53,042 nt of DNA from Desulfofundulus luciae (GCF_030813795.1 NZ_JAUSUX010000019.1:1-53042), one strand, 5' to 3'; counted from the stretch's first letter, positions 16,682 through 25,335 are shown. Numbers and translations: made by a program. Notes: generated by a model from the letters alone, not told the origin.

Positions 16682-17365
16682 TTGGCCCGGATTCTGCTGG
16701 TAGATGACGAGATCAGCATCAAGCGGGTGGTGGAGCAGACCCTGGAACGGGAGGGTTTTACGGTGGACTATGCCGCCGACGGGCTGGCGGCCCGGGAGCT
16801 CTTTGCCCGCCGGCGGCCGGATCTGGTCATTCTGGATGTCATGCTGCCTGAGATTGACGGGTTTGAGCTCTGCCGGCGCTGGCGGGAGGTGAGCGACGTG
16901 CCCATTCTCATCCTTTCCGCCAAAGGGGACATTGTGGATAAAAGTGTGGGGTTTAATTGCGGTGCCGATGACTATTTAACCAAACCTTTCAGCCCGGTGG
17001 AGCTGGCTTTGCGGGTCAAGGCGCTGCTGCGCCGCAGCCGGCAGGGCCGGACGGACCGTTCGGACCGGGTGGAAGCGGCAGGCCTGCAAATAGATGCCTT
17101 TCAGCGCCGGGTGTGGGTGGAGGGGAGGGAGGTGGAGCTCACGCCAAAGGAATTTGACCTCCTGTGGTTTCTGGCCCGCCACCCCGGCCGGGTATTTACC
17201 AGGGAGCAAATCTTTGCACACGTCTGGGGCGATGACGTGTTAAGCGATTTGAGTACGGTAACCGTATTCATGCGCCGGCTGCGGGAAAAAATCGAGGCCG
17301 ATCCCCGCAAGCCCCGCTATCTGAAAACCATCTGGGGTGTGGGTTACAAATTTGTTGCCGAGTAA
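16682..17365 (+). CDS. OmpR/PhoB-family response regulator
   Basis: 227 residues from a TTG at 16682 with GGGGGGAG five bases upstream; this gives the standard receiver start ARILLVDDE. The ATG at 16655 would add nine unlikely residues. The receiver carries the acidic pair (Asp8, Asp9), phospho-acceptor Asp52 in VILDVMLPE and the KP of YLTKPFSP. The C-terminal winged helix is PhoB-type (ELTPKEFDLLWFLARHPG, then STVTVFMRRLREKIE). It is the partner of the preceding haem-motif kinase. Tandem 7-base repeats with 11-bp spacing upstream of resB (17662-17679) are good candidates for its binding site. Confidence 0.92.
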   Translation: MARILLVDDEISIKRVVEQTLEREGFTVDYAADGLAARELFARRRPDLVILDVMLPEIDGFELCRRWREVSDVPILILSAKGDIVDKSVGFNCGADDYLTKPFSPVELALRVKALLRRSRQGRTDRSDRVEAAGLQIDAFQRRVWVEGREVELTPKEFDLLWFLARHPGRVFTREQIFAHVWGDDVLSDLSTVTVFMRRLREKIEADPRKPRYLKTIWGVGYKFVAE

Positions 17366-17423
17366 TGCCTGAATTTCATTTCCCTCACCCGCCATCAGTG
17401 AATATTCAGTGAAGCCGCTTTCC

Positions 17424-17453
17424 CAGCGATGGTGCTATTCAGCACCATCGCTG
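17424..17453 (+). terminator. Perfect hairpin downstream of the response regulator
   Basis: CAGCGATGGTGCT (17424-17436), loop ATTC, AGCACCATCGCTG (17441-17453). It is very stable, but no T-tract follows, so it is either a weak terminator or a 3'-stabilising structure for the regulator mRNA. Confidence 0.5.
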
Positions 17454-17647
17454 CGTAATGAGCCCAGAACCCACAGATGTTCGGATGTTGCTAAAGGAAA
17501 ATATACACGGATTAATACAATTCACTTCGAAATCACCTTAATTACCTTATACCGGTGAGTGCCGGGCGGGTACACTGGATATACGCCCCAGAGTTATTAA
17601 TAGCTTTTAAGTTTACCTTAAGAATTTGTTAATAAATCGTTTCTGAT

Positions 17648-17679
17648 ATATTAACAGGTTTATGTTAATTTAATGTTAA
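17648..17679 (+). promoter_or_regulatory. Tandem ATGTTAA boxes, candidate PhoB/OmpR-type site
   Basis: ATGTTAA at 17662-17668 and again at 17673-17679 (11-bp period), with a related ATATTAA at 17648-17654. Tandem half-sites one helical turn apart are typical of PhoB/OmpR regulators. The site lies about 120 bp before resB and close to the gene for such a regulator. Confidence 0.45.
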
Positions 17680-17798
17680 AGTAGTCACAAGCACTTGCCT
17701 TTTACCGGATTACCATAAAAAGGTTTTGAATTATTCCTGTTTTGGCGGAAAATGTGCTTTTCTTAAAACCAAAACTACTATTATTTGTAAAAGGATGA

Positions 17799-19133
17799 AT
17801 GTCCGTGGTAGAGCGAAACTTTATCAATCGTACCTGGCGTTTGTTTTCTTCCATGCGTTTCGGCTTGATTCTGCTTTGTATCCTTTCCGCAGCCCTGGCC
17901 TTTGCTTCCTTGTTCGCCCCCGGTACCGGTCAGGGATACGGGGAGACGGCGTGGCTGGTGCAGGTGCTGGGCCTGGATAACATATACCGTTCCTTCCTGT
18001 TCCGCCTCCTTTTCGGTCTATTATGCCTGAATCTCATTGCCTGTTCAATTAGCCGGTTATGTACGTTAAAAGCAACCACTTTCCCGTCCCCGGAACAGAT
18101 CAAAAAGGACAACATTGAACAAATGCCCCTGGTTTACCAGGCCAGCCTGGAAACCGGCGGGCTTCTGGCAGAAGACCGCCTGGTTGATTTTTTTCGCCGG
18201 CGCCATTATTCCGTGCGCAAATACCGCGATGGGTCCACCACCTGGCTCTATGCCAGCCGGGGAAAAGCGGGCCCCTGGTTCAGCTTCGGGCTGCACATCT
18301 CCCTGGTGTTAGTGGTGGCCGGCTTTGCCTGGGGGGGAGTGGCCCGGTCGGAAACCCGGGTGGTCCTTCCCGTGGGCGAGCAGGCGGAAGTGGTCACGGG
18401 TTCCCACCAGTCTACCGGAGTGGACCGCTTTACCATCAGGCTGGATGACTTTACCACCCTTTACGATGCCAGCGGGGCCATTGATAACTGGGTGAGCAGG
18501 GTGACCATCATTGCCAATGGCCGGGAAGTGCAAACGGAGGATGTCATGGTCAACCACCCCTTTAATTATCGCGGCTATCATTTATACCAGTATTCCTACG
18601 GCCAGGCCTTAAAGGTGGAGCTTGCCGGTGGAGCACAGGGAAAGCCCCAGGCGGCGGTCCTTTTCCCCAACCGGTTTTACCGGCTGCCCGGCCTGGATCA
18701 GTACGGCATATGGTTTGGCTCCTGGAATGAAAACGGTACGGTGGACTATGCCCTTTACAAGGGGCACCAGGAAATAGCTGCGGGTACCCTCTCCACGGGC
18801 GAAAGCATTACCCTGCCCGAAAGTGCCGGGATCTTAAGCCTGGCCGGAACCAAACCCTTTTCGGTGCTGCAGGTAAAGCACGATCCCAGCATCCCCCTGG
18901 TGTTCGCCGGTTTAACCCTGATGAGTATCTTTTTCTTCCTGACCATGTTTGTGCGGCACAGGCGGTACTGGCTGCGTATGGAAGAGACGGCGGGCGGTGG
19001 GCTGAGCCTGGTTCTGGGTGGCGTAGCTTCCATGCATACCCGCGCCCTGGCCCGGGAGGAGTTTGATGGAATGGTCCGTGAAATAGAATCCAGCCTGGCC
19101 CGGTGGAAAGGGGGTGAACAGGATGTGGCTTGA
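17799..19133 (+). CDS. resB: Cytochrome c biogenesis protein ResB (CcsB)
   Basis: 444 residues. Three N-terminal membrane helices (about 20-45, 65-90, 165-190), a large extracytoplasmic domain (about 190-365) and a last helix (about 370-392: PLVFAGLTLMSIFFFLTMFV), the standard ResB layout. With CcsA it forms the System II machinery that moves haem across the membrane and ligates it to CxxCH apocytochromes. The next three genes encode CcsA and the multihaem NrfH and NrfA, so these are its obvious substrates. AAAGGATGA precedes the ATG. The 3' end overlaps ccsA. Confidence 0.9.
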   Translation: MSVVERNFINRTWRLFSSMRFGLILLCILSAALAFASLFAPGTGQGYGETAWLVQVLGLDNIYRSFLFRLLFGLLCLNLIACSISRLCTLKATTFPSPEQIKKDNIEQMPLVYQASLETGGLLAEDRLVDFFRRRHYSVRKYRDGSTTWLYASRGKAGPWFSFGLHISLVLVVAGFAWGGVARSETRVVLPVGEQAEVVTGSHQSTGVDRFTIRLDDFTTLYDASGAIDNWVSRVTIIANGREVQTEDVMVNHPFNYRGYHLYQYSYGQALKVELAGGAQGKPQAAVLFPNRFYRLPGLDQYGIWFGSWNENGTVDYALYKGHQEIAAGTLSTGESITLPESAGILSLAGTKPFSVLQVKHDPSIPLVFAGLTLMSIFFFLTMFVRHRRYWLRMEETAGGGLSLVLGGVASMHTRALAREEFDGMVREIESSLARWKGGEQDVA

Positions 19134-19938
19134 ACCGCTTGCCTTTAAAATTGCCTTTGGTGCCTATCTGGGGGCGGTTATTCTTTACCTGGCCGATTTT
19201 ATGGCGGACAAGCCGGCTGCCGGCCGCTGGGCCGCAGCGGTAGCCTGGCTGGGTTTGCTGGGCAATAGCGCCGCCCTGGGTGCCCGGATTGCCGTTACCG
19301 GCAGGCTGCCCCTGGCCAACCTTTACGAGTACGGGTTATGCTTTGCCTGGGGGATCATGCTGGGTTACTTGTTGCTGCAGCTGAAGGTAAAGATTAAGGG
19401 ACTGGGAGTATTTACGACCCTCATGGGCTTTCTGGTAGTTGCTCTGATATCCATGCTGCCCCGGGAGACCGGCGCCCTGATGCCGGCGTTGCGCAGCCAA
19501 TGGCTGACCTATCATGTATTAACGGCCATTGTGGCCTACAGCGCCTTTGCCCTTTCCTTTGCCGGTGCGGTGCTTTACCTGATCGCCAGCGGGGATTCCC
19601 CCCTGTTTGCCCGCCTGCGCCGGCGCCTGCCGGACCGGGAGGTTCTGGACCGGCTGGTTTACCAGGCGGTAGTCATCGGCCTGCCCTTTCAAACTTTGTT
19701 GATTGTCACCGGGGCCATCTGGGCCCAGTATGCCTGGGGGGCCTACTGGAGCTGGGATCCCAAGGAAACCTGGTCTTTGATCACCTGGCTGGTGTACGCT
19801 GCCTACGTCCACGCCCGGTTTATGCTGGGCTGGCGGGGCCGGCCAGCGGCCTACCTGGCAGTGGCCGGTTTTATCGTGGTCATGTTTACTTTTGTGGGCG
19901 TTACCTTTTTAATGGCCGGCCAGCACAGCTACGCCTGA
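19123..19938 (+). CDS. ccsA: Cytochrome c biogenesis protein CcsA (ResC)
   Basis: 271 residues from the ATG at 19123, with GGGGGTG six bases upstream; an in-frame GTG at 19114 is possible. About eight membrane helices. The haem-handling WWD-type motif is visible as WGAYWSWDPKETW (near residue 210). Conserved His residues lie in YHVLTAIVAYSAF and AYVHARFML. It is the haem channel/synthetase half of System II and overlaps resB by 11 bases, showing translational coupling. The ending AGQHSYA is typical of the family. Confidence 0.92.
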   Translation: MWLEPLAFKIAFGAYLGAVILYLADFMADKPAAGRWAAAVAWLGLLGNSAALGARIAVTGRLPLANLYEYGLCFAWGIMLGYLLLQLKVKIKGLGVFTTLMGFLVVALISMLPRETGALMPALRSQWLTYHVLTAIVAYSAFALSFAGAVLYLIASGDSPLFARLRRRLPDREVLDRLVYQAVVIGLPFQTLLIVTGAIWAQYAWGAYWSWDPKETWSLITWLVYAAYVHARFMLGWRGRPAAYLAVAGFIVVMFTFVGVTFLMAGQHSYA

Positions 19939-20044
19939 GGACCGTCCGGGATATCATGGAAGGGCCATTGTGCAAATATTTTAGAAACATTCCCGGCCGG
20001 CTGCCGTCCGGCGGGTGGTTTCCGGGGGAAGGGGGGTGGGAACA

Positions 20045-20695
20045 ATGTGGGAAGATGCCGTGAATGAGGGAAAACGCGCCGGTATTGGTGACACCCGGAA
20101 TAAGTCTGAACCGGGAGGGATACCGCCATCCGGTGCCGGTGATACCTCGCAGCCGGCGGAAGGCAGTGCCGGGGGGACAAATGGTGGGGATACCGGAGCC
20201 GGTGGCCGCCGGCAGAACTCTCCACCCTGGAAAGGTGCCGTTTACCGCCTGCGCCGCCGCATATGGTCCCTCCTGACCGGCCTGCTGGTGATGGTGGTGA
20301 TCCTGACTGCCGGTACAAAGGCCGTGGTGTCTTACACCGACCGCCCGGAATTTTGCATCAGCTGTCACGTGATGGAACCCCAGTATGAAACCTGGTTCCA
20401 TTCGTCCCACCGCCAGTGGGCGTCCTGCAGCGACTGCCATGTACCCCACCAGAACCTGGCGGCCAAGCTGGTGGGCAAGGGTGTCGACGGCACCCGGGAC
20501 TTTTTCCTCTTCTATACCAACCGTGTGCCGGACCCCATTCACCTCAGCGACCGGGGCGGCCGGATAGTGCGGGAAAACTGCCTGCGCTGCCATGGTAATC
20601 TGATGGAGAACGTGATTGACCATGAGGACAGGGATTGCTGGGAATGTCACCGTTCGGTGCCCCACGGGCAGGGAACACGGTTATTAATCAATTAA
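20045..20695 (+). CDS. nrfH: NrfH-type tetrahaem quinol dehydrogenase
   Basis: 216 residues from the ATG at 20045 (AAGGGGGG upstream). Residues 1-62 are a Gly/Thr/Pro-rich hydrophilic cytoplasmic extension that classical NrfH (about 150-160 residues) lacks. One membrane helix (about 74-97) leads to four haem motifs: CISCH followed by VM (the H-x-M arrangement giving the Met ligand of haem 1), CSDCH, CLRCH and CWECH. NrfH takes electrons from menaquinol and passes them to NrfA on the outer face of the membrane. nrfA follows after 39 bases. Confidence 0.92.
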   Translation: MWEDAVNEGKRAGIGDTRNKSEPGGIPPSGAGDTSQPAEGSAGGTNGGDTGAGGRRQNSPPWKGAVYRLRRRIWSLLTGLLVMVVILTAGTKAVVSYTDRPEFCISCHVMEPQYETWFHSSHRQWASCSDCHVPHQNLAAKLVGKGVDGTRDFFLFYTNRVPDPIHLSDRGGRIVRENCLRCHGNLMENVIDHEDRDCWECHRSVPHGQGTRLLIN

Positions 20696-20734
20696 CCACC
20701 ATAGTTTTTACGGATGCGAAAGGAGGAGATATTC

Positions 20735-22144
20735 TTGAAAAAAACCTGGTGGGCCTGGTTGCCGGTACTGATCCTCCTGTTACTGGCCGGATGCGCCCCG
20801 CCCAGGGCCGAAATGGTCAAAACGGCTTCCATCCCTCCAGGGGAAGTGGACCCTGCCGTTTGGGGAAAGGTCTACCCCCTGGAATACGATAGCTTCATGA
20901 TGACGAAGGAGGGGGGGCAGGGCGAAAGCAAGTACAAGGGTTCTGAGCAGAAGGACAAATTAAGTGAATATCCTTTCCAGCTGGTGCTGCTGGACGGCTG
21001 GGGTATGGGGGTGGAATTCAACGAGCCCCGGGGGCACGTCTACATGCTCAAGGACCAGCTGGATGTAGACCCGTCCCGGCGCAAGGCAGGGGGCGTATGC
21101 CTTTCCTGCAAGTCGCCCTATGCACCGCAGTTGAAGGAACAGATGGGCCTGGCTTACTTCCAGCAGCCCTATGACCGGGTGCACGCCATGATCCCGCAGA
21201 ATCATGCGGAACTGGGGTTATCCTGCATTGACTGTCATGACCCGGCCAATATGGATTTAAAGTTAAGCCGCTGGTTTGTAAACGATGCCCTGAAAGCCCT
21301 GGGCAAGGATCCGGCGGGTTTAACCAGGCAGGAAAAGCGCACCATGGTTTGTGCCCAGTGCCATAACACCTACGTCATTCCCAAGGATCAGAACATGAAG
21401 TCCGTGGGCCTCTTCCTGCCCTGGCAGAAATCCCAATGGGGTCACATCACCATTGAAGACATTGAAAGTGTGATCAAGTCCGACCCGGCCAACCTGGAGT
21501 GGAAGAACACCCCCACCGGGATCAAGCTGGGTCACATCCGTCACCCGGAATTTGAGCTGTATTCCAACGGCAGCGTCCACTGGCGGGCCGGGGTGGCCTG
21601 CGCCGACTGCCACATGCCCTACGAGCGGGTGGGCAGCAGCAAGATTTCCTCCCACCACGTGCAGAGCCCGCTGAAGGACAACATGAGGGCATGCACCCAG
21701 TGCCATGACCAGAGCCCGCAATGGCTGCGGGATCAGGTGATCCATATTCAGGACCGGGTGAACAATATGTATACCCGGGCCGGAAACGCCGCCGCCCAGG
21801 CGGCCAAGGCCATCGAACTGGCCAACAAGACGGCCGGGGTGAACCAGGAACTTCTGAACCAGGCCAAGCAGCTTTATGAAAAGGCCTACTACCGGGTGAC
21901 CTTTATTGGCGCAGAAAACAGCATGGGCTTCCACAACCCGGAAGAAGCCCTGCGTGTGCTGGGTGACGGGCTGTATTACGCCGACCAGTCTTTGATGAAA
22001 GCCCGGGAAGCCCTGGTGAAAGCGGGGGTACAGGTGCCGGATAAATTTGACCTGGAACTTTCCAAATACGCCAAACGGGGTACCAAGGGCGTCCCCTACC
22101 GGCCGGAGCAAAACCTGGAGTTTACCTTTGACGGGACGAAATAG
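20735..22144 (+). CDS. nrfA: Ammonia-forming pentahaem cytochrome c nitrite reductase NrfA
   Basis: 469 residues from a TTG at 20735 with AAAGGAGG nine bases upstream; the ATG at 20714 lies before that site. A lipoprotein signal ends in LLLLAGC (Cys20), so the enzyme is probably lipid-anchored outside the cell. Haem 1 has the diagnostic lysine motif CLSCK; four normal motifs follow (CIDCH, CAQCH, CADCH, CTQCH). It reduces nitrite to ammonium with six electrons and forms a complex with NrfH. Upstream ResB/CcsA supply haem attachment. Transcription probably ends at the hairpin at 22221-22249. Confidence 0.95.
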   Translation: MKKTWWAWLPVLILLLLAGCAPPRAEMVKTASIPPGEVDPAVWGKVYPLEYDSFMMTKEGGQGESKYKGSEQKDKLSEYPFQLVLLDGWGMGVEFNEPRGHVYMLKDQLDVDPSRRKAGGVCLSCKSPYAPQLKEQMGLAYFQQPYDRVHAMIPQNHAELGLSCIDCHDPANMDLKLSRWFVNDALKALGKDPAGLTRQEKRTMVCAQCHNTYVIPKDQNMKSVGLFLPWQKSQWGHITIEDIESVIKSDPANLEWKNTPTGIKLGHIRHPEFELYSNGSVHWRAGVACADCHMPYERVGSSKISSHHVQSPLKDNMRACTQCHDQSPQWLRDQVIHIQDRVNNMYTRAGNAAAQAAKAIELANKTAGVNQELLNQAKQLYEKAYYRVTFIGAENSMGFHNPEEALRVLGDGLYYADQSLMKAREALVKAGVQVPDKFDLELSKYAKRGTKGVPYRPEQNLEFTFDGTK

Positions 22145-22220
22145 GTTGACAAAGCATGTATATTAATTTATCACCTCGTTGATTATGAAGTTTTATTCAA
22201 AAGCAGGTAACATAAGGAAA

Positions 22221-22249
22221 CTCCCCCGCAAGATCGGGGGAGCTTCTTT
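22221..22249 (+). terminator. Rho-independent terminator of the nrf genes
   Basis: CTCCCCCG (22221-22228), loop CAAGAT, CGGGGGAG (22235-22242), then CTTCTTT. It closes the resB-ccsA-nrfHA transcript and lies directly before the group II intron remnant. Confidence 0.85.
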
Positions 22250-22440
22250 GTGTGCGCCCGGCATGGGCGTTAACTTGGTGGTGAAAGTCCACTGCAGGCG
22301 AGGCAGCACGAGTCTGCCAGCCAAGGGAGCTAGCCGCCCCCTCCTACTCGATGGCGAGGGACACCGCTACTTTGATATGGCGGAGTACTGGGGGTGGAAG
22401 GCCAACCCGGGAAACGGTGCAAGGGGGGAGTAATGCCGAT
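22250..22440 (+). mobile_element. Group II intron remnant (5' domain I region), no maturase
   Basis: Begins with the conserved group II 5' end (GTGTG/GTGCG, then CCCGGCATGGGCG) and continues with GGTGGTGAAAGTCCACTGC and a structured GC-rich stretch as in domain I. No reverse transcriptase/maturase frame follows, and no domain V-like hairpin was found, so it is a truncated fossil. It sits immediately after an intrinsic terminator, the insertion preference of class C introns. The 3' boundary is uncertain. Confidence 0.6.
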
Positions 22441-22476
22441 ACCTGCATAAGCGTGGCCTAAAACGGGATGTTCTTA

Positions 22477-22521
22477 CCTGCCGGAGGGAATTTACACCAT
22501 AATTTGGACTTGACCGGCAGG
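22477..22521. repeat. Inverted repeat bracketing a short A/T-rich segment
   Basis: CCTGCCGG (22477-22484) and CCGGCAGG (22514-22521) are perfect inverted copies around TTTACACCATAATTTGGACT. It may be an insertion-sequence end or a further intron scar; no gene is present. The remaining bases to 22603 hold nothing recognisable. Confidence 0.4.
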
Positions 22522-22603
22522 AGATTACAAGTATAGTAAGAACTTAATAGTACGAACTTATGAGTTTCGAGATTTCAAGATTTTGGGGATTTGGTGATGG
22601 TGA

Positions 22604-23371
22604 GTGGCGATCTATGCTGATGGTTTTTTTCTGGATCGGGTATGGCGTACGGCTGCCGGCAATGAAGGGCAGCCGGTCACCATACTTGAGGACGTTACGG
22701 CTCATTTTCCCGGGGGTACCATCACGGCCCTGGTGGGGCCGTCGGGTTCGGGTAAAAGTTCCCTGCTGCGTCTTTTAAACCGTCTGGATGAACCCAGCCG
22801 GGGCAGGCTTTACTGGCGGGGCAAACCTCTGGAAGGGTACCCCGTGCGGGAACTGCGGCGTCAGGTGGGCATGTTGTTTCAAACCCCGGTCCTTTTTCCC
22901 GGTACCGTAGAAGAAAATCTCCTTTACGGTCCCCGGGTTACCCGCTCGGCCCCGCGCATAGAGCCGGCAGAGTTGCTGGAACAGGTCGGGCTGGACGGCG
23001 AGTTTTTGCGGCGGGAGGTAAGCGGTCTTTCCGGTGGTCAGGCCCAGCGGGTTGCCCTGGCCCGGGCACTGGCCAACCGGCCGGCGGCCCTTTTGCTGGA
23101 CGAACCTACTTCAGCCCTGGACCCGGAGGCCCGGGATGAGATAGAGCTGTTAATCACGCGGCTGCAGCGGGAAAATGCCCTCACCGTGGTGTGGGTAACC
23201 CACGATGCCGCCCAGGCCCTGCGGGTAGCCCGGGTGCTGGCCGTCATGCAGAAGGGGCGCCTTACGGCCTGTGGCCCGAAGGAGGATTTCATGTGCGGCG
23301 AGGTCGATCCCTGGGTGCGCCAGTTCTTCCAGGAGGGCCGGCACACCACGCACGGGTGCTGCCGGTCGTGA
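22604..23371 (+). CDS. ABC transporter ATPase of FetAB/UPF0014 type
   Basis: 255 residues with a GTG start; the ribosome-binding site is weak, so the start is uncertain. Walker A GPSGSGKSS, Q-loop LFQTPVLFPGTVEENL, signature LSGGQAQRV, Walker B LLLDEPTSALDP and switch His in WVTHD are all intact. The partner membrane gene begins 16 bases after the stop. This pair matches FetA/FetB (YbbL/YbbM), implicated in iron export in E. coli. The substrate is inferred from that homology only. Confidence 0.85.
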   Translation: MAIYADGFFLDRVWRTAAGNEGQPVTILEDVTAHFPGGTITALVGPSGSGKSSLLRLLNRLDEPSRGRLYWRGKPLEGYPVRELRRQVGMLFQTPVLFPGTVEENLLYGPRVTRSAPRIEPAELLEQVGLDGEFLRREVSGLSGGQAQRVALARALANRPAALLLDEPTSALDPEARDEIELLITRLQRENALTVVWVTHDAAQALRVARVLAVMQKGRLTACGPKEDFMCGEVDPWVRQFFQEGRHTTHGCCRS

Positions 23372-23387
23372 GGAGAGGTGAAATCCC

Positions 23388-24155
23388 TTGACCGATGCAG
23401 CCCTTTTATCCACCCTGGCCCTGGTGCTGGTGTCCGTGCTTTTGTCTTTGTGGCAGCAACTGCGCCTGGAGCGGGATTTGCTGGTGGGGACGGTTCGCAC
23501 CTTTTTGCAGTTGCTGGCTATCGGTTATGTGCTGACCTTTGTGTTCAGGCAGAATCGCTGGTATTTTACCGCGGGGATATTGCTGCTGATGACCCTGGTG
23601 GCCGCCCACAATGCGGCCGGAAAGGGTAAAAAGATCCCGGGGATATTCTGGCGGGTGATCCTGGCCATTGGGCTGGGGGAGGTAGTTACCCTGGGCTTGA
23701 TGCTCTCACTCCACATCATCGGGGGTAGTCCCCGCTTTGTCATTCCGGTGGCGGGGATGATCGTCGGCAACGCCATGGTGGCTGCCGGCCTGGTTCTCAA
23801 CCGTTTTCAAGCCGACATCCGCCTGCAAAGGCGGGAGGTGGAAGCCGCCCTGGCCCTGGGTGCATCTCCCCGGCAGGCGGTGGAAGGCGTTCTGCAGGCG
23901 GCAGTTAAAGGGGGTATGATGCCCACCATTGATTCCATGAAAACTGTGGGGCTGGTTACCCTGCCGGGGATGATGACCGGCTCCATCCTGGCCGGAGCTG
24001 ATCCCCTGCTGGCGGTAAAGTACCAGATCATGGTTATGCTGATGCTCAGCAGTGCCACGGCCATTTCCAGCATTACCCTGGGGTTTACCCTTTACCGGGC
24101 TTATTTCAACCAGGCCGAGCAGATGATCATACCGGGAAACTCTGCTCGGCCGTGA
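23388..24155 (+). CDS. UPF0014-family membrane protein (FetB/YbbM-like ABC permease)
   Basis: 255 residues with a TTG start behind GAGGAGAGGTG. About seven hydrophobic segments. The family region VEAALALGASPRQAVEGVLQ followed by MKTVGLVTLPGMMTGSILAGADP is clear. It is the permease partner of the preceding ATPase and probably exports iron or a related solute. The 3' end overlaps the convergent glycosyltransferase gene by 29 bases. Confidence 0.88.
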   Translation: MTDAALLSTLALVLVSVLLSLWQQLRLERDLLVGTVRTFLQLLAIGYVLTFVFRQNRWYFTAGILLLMTLVAAHNAAGKGKKIPGIFWRVILAIGLGEVVTLGLMLSLHIIGGSPRFVIPVAGMIVGNAMVAAGLVLNRFQADIRLQRREVEAALALGASPRQAVEGVLQAAVKGGMMPTIDSMKTVGLVTLPGMMTGSILAGADPLLAVKYQIMVMLMLSSATAISSITLGFTLYRAYFNQAEQMIIPGNSARP

Positions 24156-25335
24156 GCAGTTCCAGCCAGCGTTTTAAATAAATGGGCAGGATAAAATTCT
24201 TTTTCACGTGTTCCCTGGCGTTTTGCCCCAGTTTTTCTGCCAGGGAGGGATCGCGCAATATTCTGACCACCGCCCGGGCCATTTCTCCGGTGGTGGCGGC
24301 GGCCAGCCCGGTCTGTCCGTGAATTATCTGCACCGTAATGCCGCCTACGGGGGAAGCTACCACCGGGCGGGATTTCCACATGGCCTCGGTTACGGTTAGC
24401 CCGAAACCCTCCCGTACCGACTTCTGGACCACCACTGCGGCAACCCGTTGCAGTATATTAATTTCCAGATCGCTGGTGGGGGGGAGCTCCAGGATAAAGA
24501 TGTCCGGGTCATGGGCGGCTTCTTGCCGCACTTCCTGGAGCACCTGGATGCCCTCGGGGTCATCGGTGGCTCCGCCCCCCGCCAGCACCAGGCGGCACGG
24601 TACTTCCTTCCGCACCAGGCGAAAGGCCTGTACAACCCCCACCGGGTCTTTGAGGCGGTCAAACCGGGAAATTTGTACCACCAGGGGCAGGTCGGCCGGT
24701 ATACCCAGCCGTTCCATAACCGCGGCAATCTCACTGGATGATACCTCCCGGTTTTTGTCCGCCAGGGGGTCGATGGCCGGGGGCATGAAGTATTGCCGGT
24801 GGCCCAGGTTCCGGGCGTAGGCCTGGATATGATAGATGGCGGCGTCACAACGCCTTGCCCAGGGGCTCAAAAAATCCCACACCTCCCGGTCCACGTCTAC
24901 CGGGTCAATGTGGCAGTACCACAGCCAGCGGCCCGGGTGGCCGGGACGGATTTCGGCCAGGCCCAGGGGCTGCTGATCGTGGAGAATGACAAAGTCCGCC
25001 CGGGGGTCTACCAGGTCGTAGTTTTCCCGGGATATCCGGCGGTAGGTGTCCAGCATGGCGGGCGTTGTTTGCACGGGCACGCCGTGAAAGGCGTTGTGAA
25101 AGGTTTTGGTCACCCGGAAAAATTCCTCATCCCCCCTGATGACGTCCCAGCGCACCTCCAGGCCCGCTTCCTGCATCATGGGCACGAGGCGTTTTAAAAT
25201 TTCCGCCACCCCGCCGCCGGTAAAGGTGGAATTGATGTGTTGAACCCTGCACCCCTTGAGCTGCCGGGCCAGCTCGTAAATTTCTTCAATGAGTTGTTCC
25301 CCAGCAACAGCCTGATAATCCCTGATACCGGTCAT
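24127..25335 (-). CDS. TreT-like trehalose synthase / GT4 glycosyltransferase
   Basis: 402 residues. The N-terminus has VQHINSTFTGGGVAEILKRL, characteristic of the TreT (trehalose glycosyltransferring synthase) group. The C-terminal Rossmann domain has VVQISRFDRLKDP, and the nucleotide-sugar Glu motif is in VREGFGLTVTEAMWKSRPV. TreT enzymes join a nucleotide-glucose and glucose into trehalose; this substrate is inferred. The gene is leftward, convergent with fetB-like, and separated from deoC by a strong hairpin. It may make a compatible solute. Confidence 0.82.
   Translation of the reverse strand: MTGIRDYQAVAGEQLIEEIYELARQLKGCRVQHINSTFTGGGVAEILKRLVPMMQEAGLEVRWDVIRGDEEFFRVTKTFHNAFHGVPVQTTPAMLDTYRRISRENYDLVDPRADFVILHDQQPLGLAEIRPGHPGRWLWYCHIDPVDVDREVWDFLSPWARRCDAAIYHIQAYARNLGHRQYFMPPAIDPLADKNREVSSSEIAAVMERLGIPADLPLVVQISRFDRLKDPVGVVQAFRLVRKEVPCRLVLAGGGATDDPEGIQVLQEVRQEAAHDPDIFILELPPTSDLEINILQRVAAVVVQKSVREGFGLTVTEAMWKSRPVVASPVGGITVQIIHGQTGLAAATTGEMARAVVRILRDPSLAEKLGQNAREHVKKNFILPIYLKRWLELLTAEQSFPV

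Larger units (their letters stand above)
17366..17798. other. 433-bp regulatory region ahead of the cytochrome c maturation / nitrite reductase genes
   Basis: Holds a perfect 13-bp hairpin (17424-17453) and A/T-rich sequence with tandem repeats (17648-17679), followed by AAAGGATG before the resB start. No convincing open frame was seen. Confidence 0.6.

Noticed and set aside
20064-20276. Overlapping long frames inside nrfH and the ccsA-nrfH junction
   Set aside because: High-GC shadow frames; the haem-motif frame with a strong ribosome-binding site is clearly the gene.
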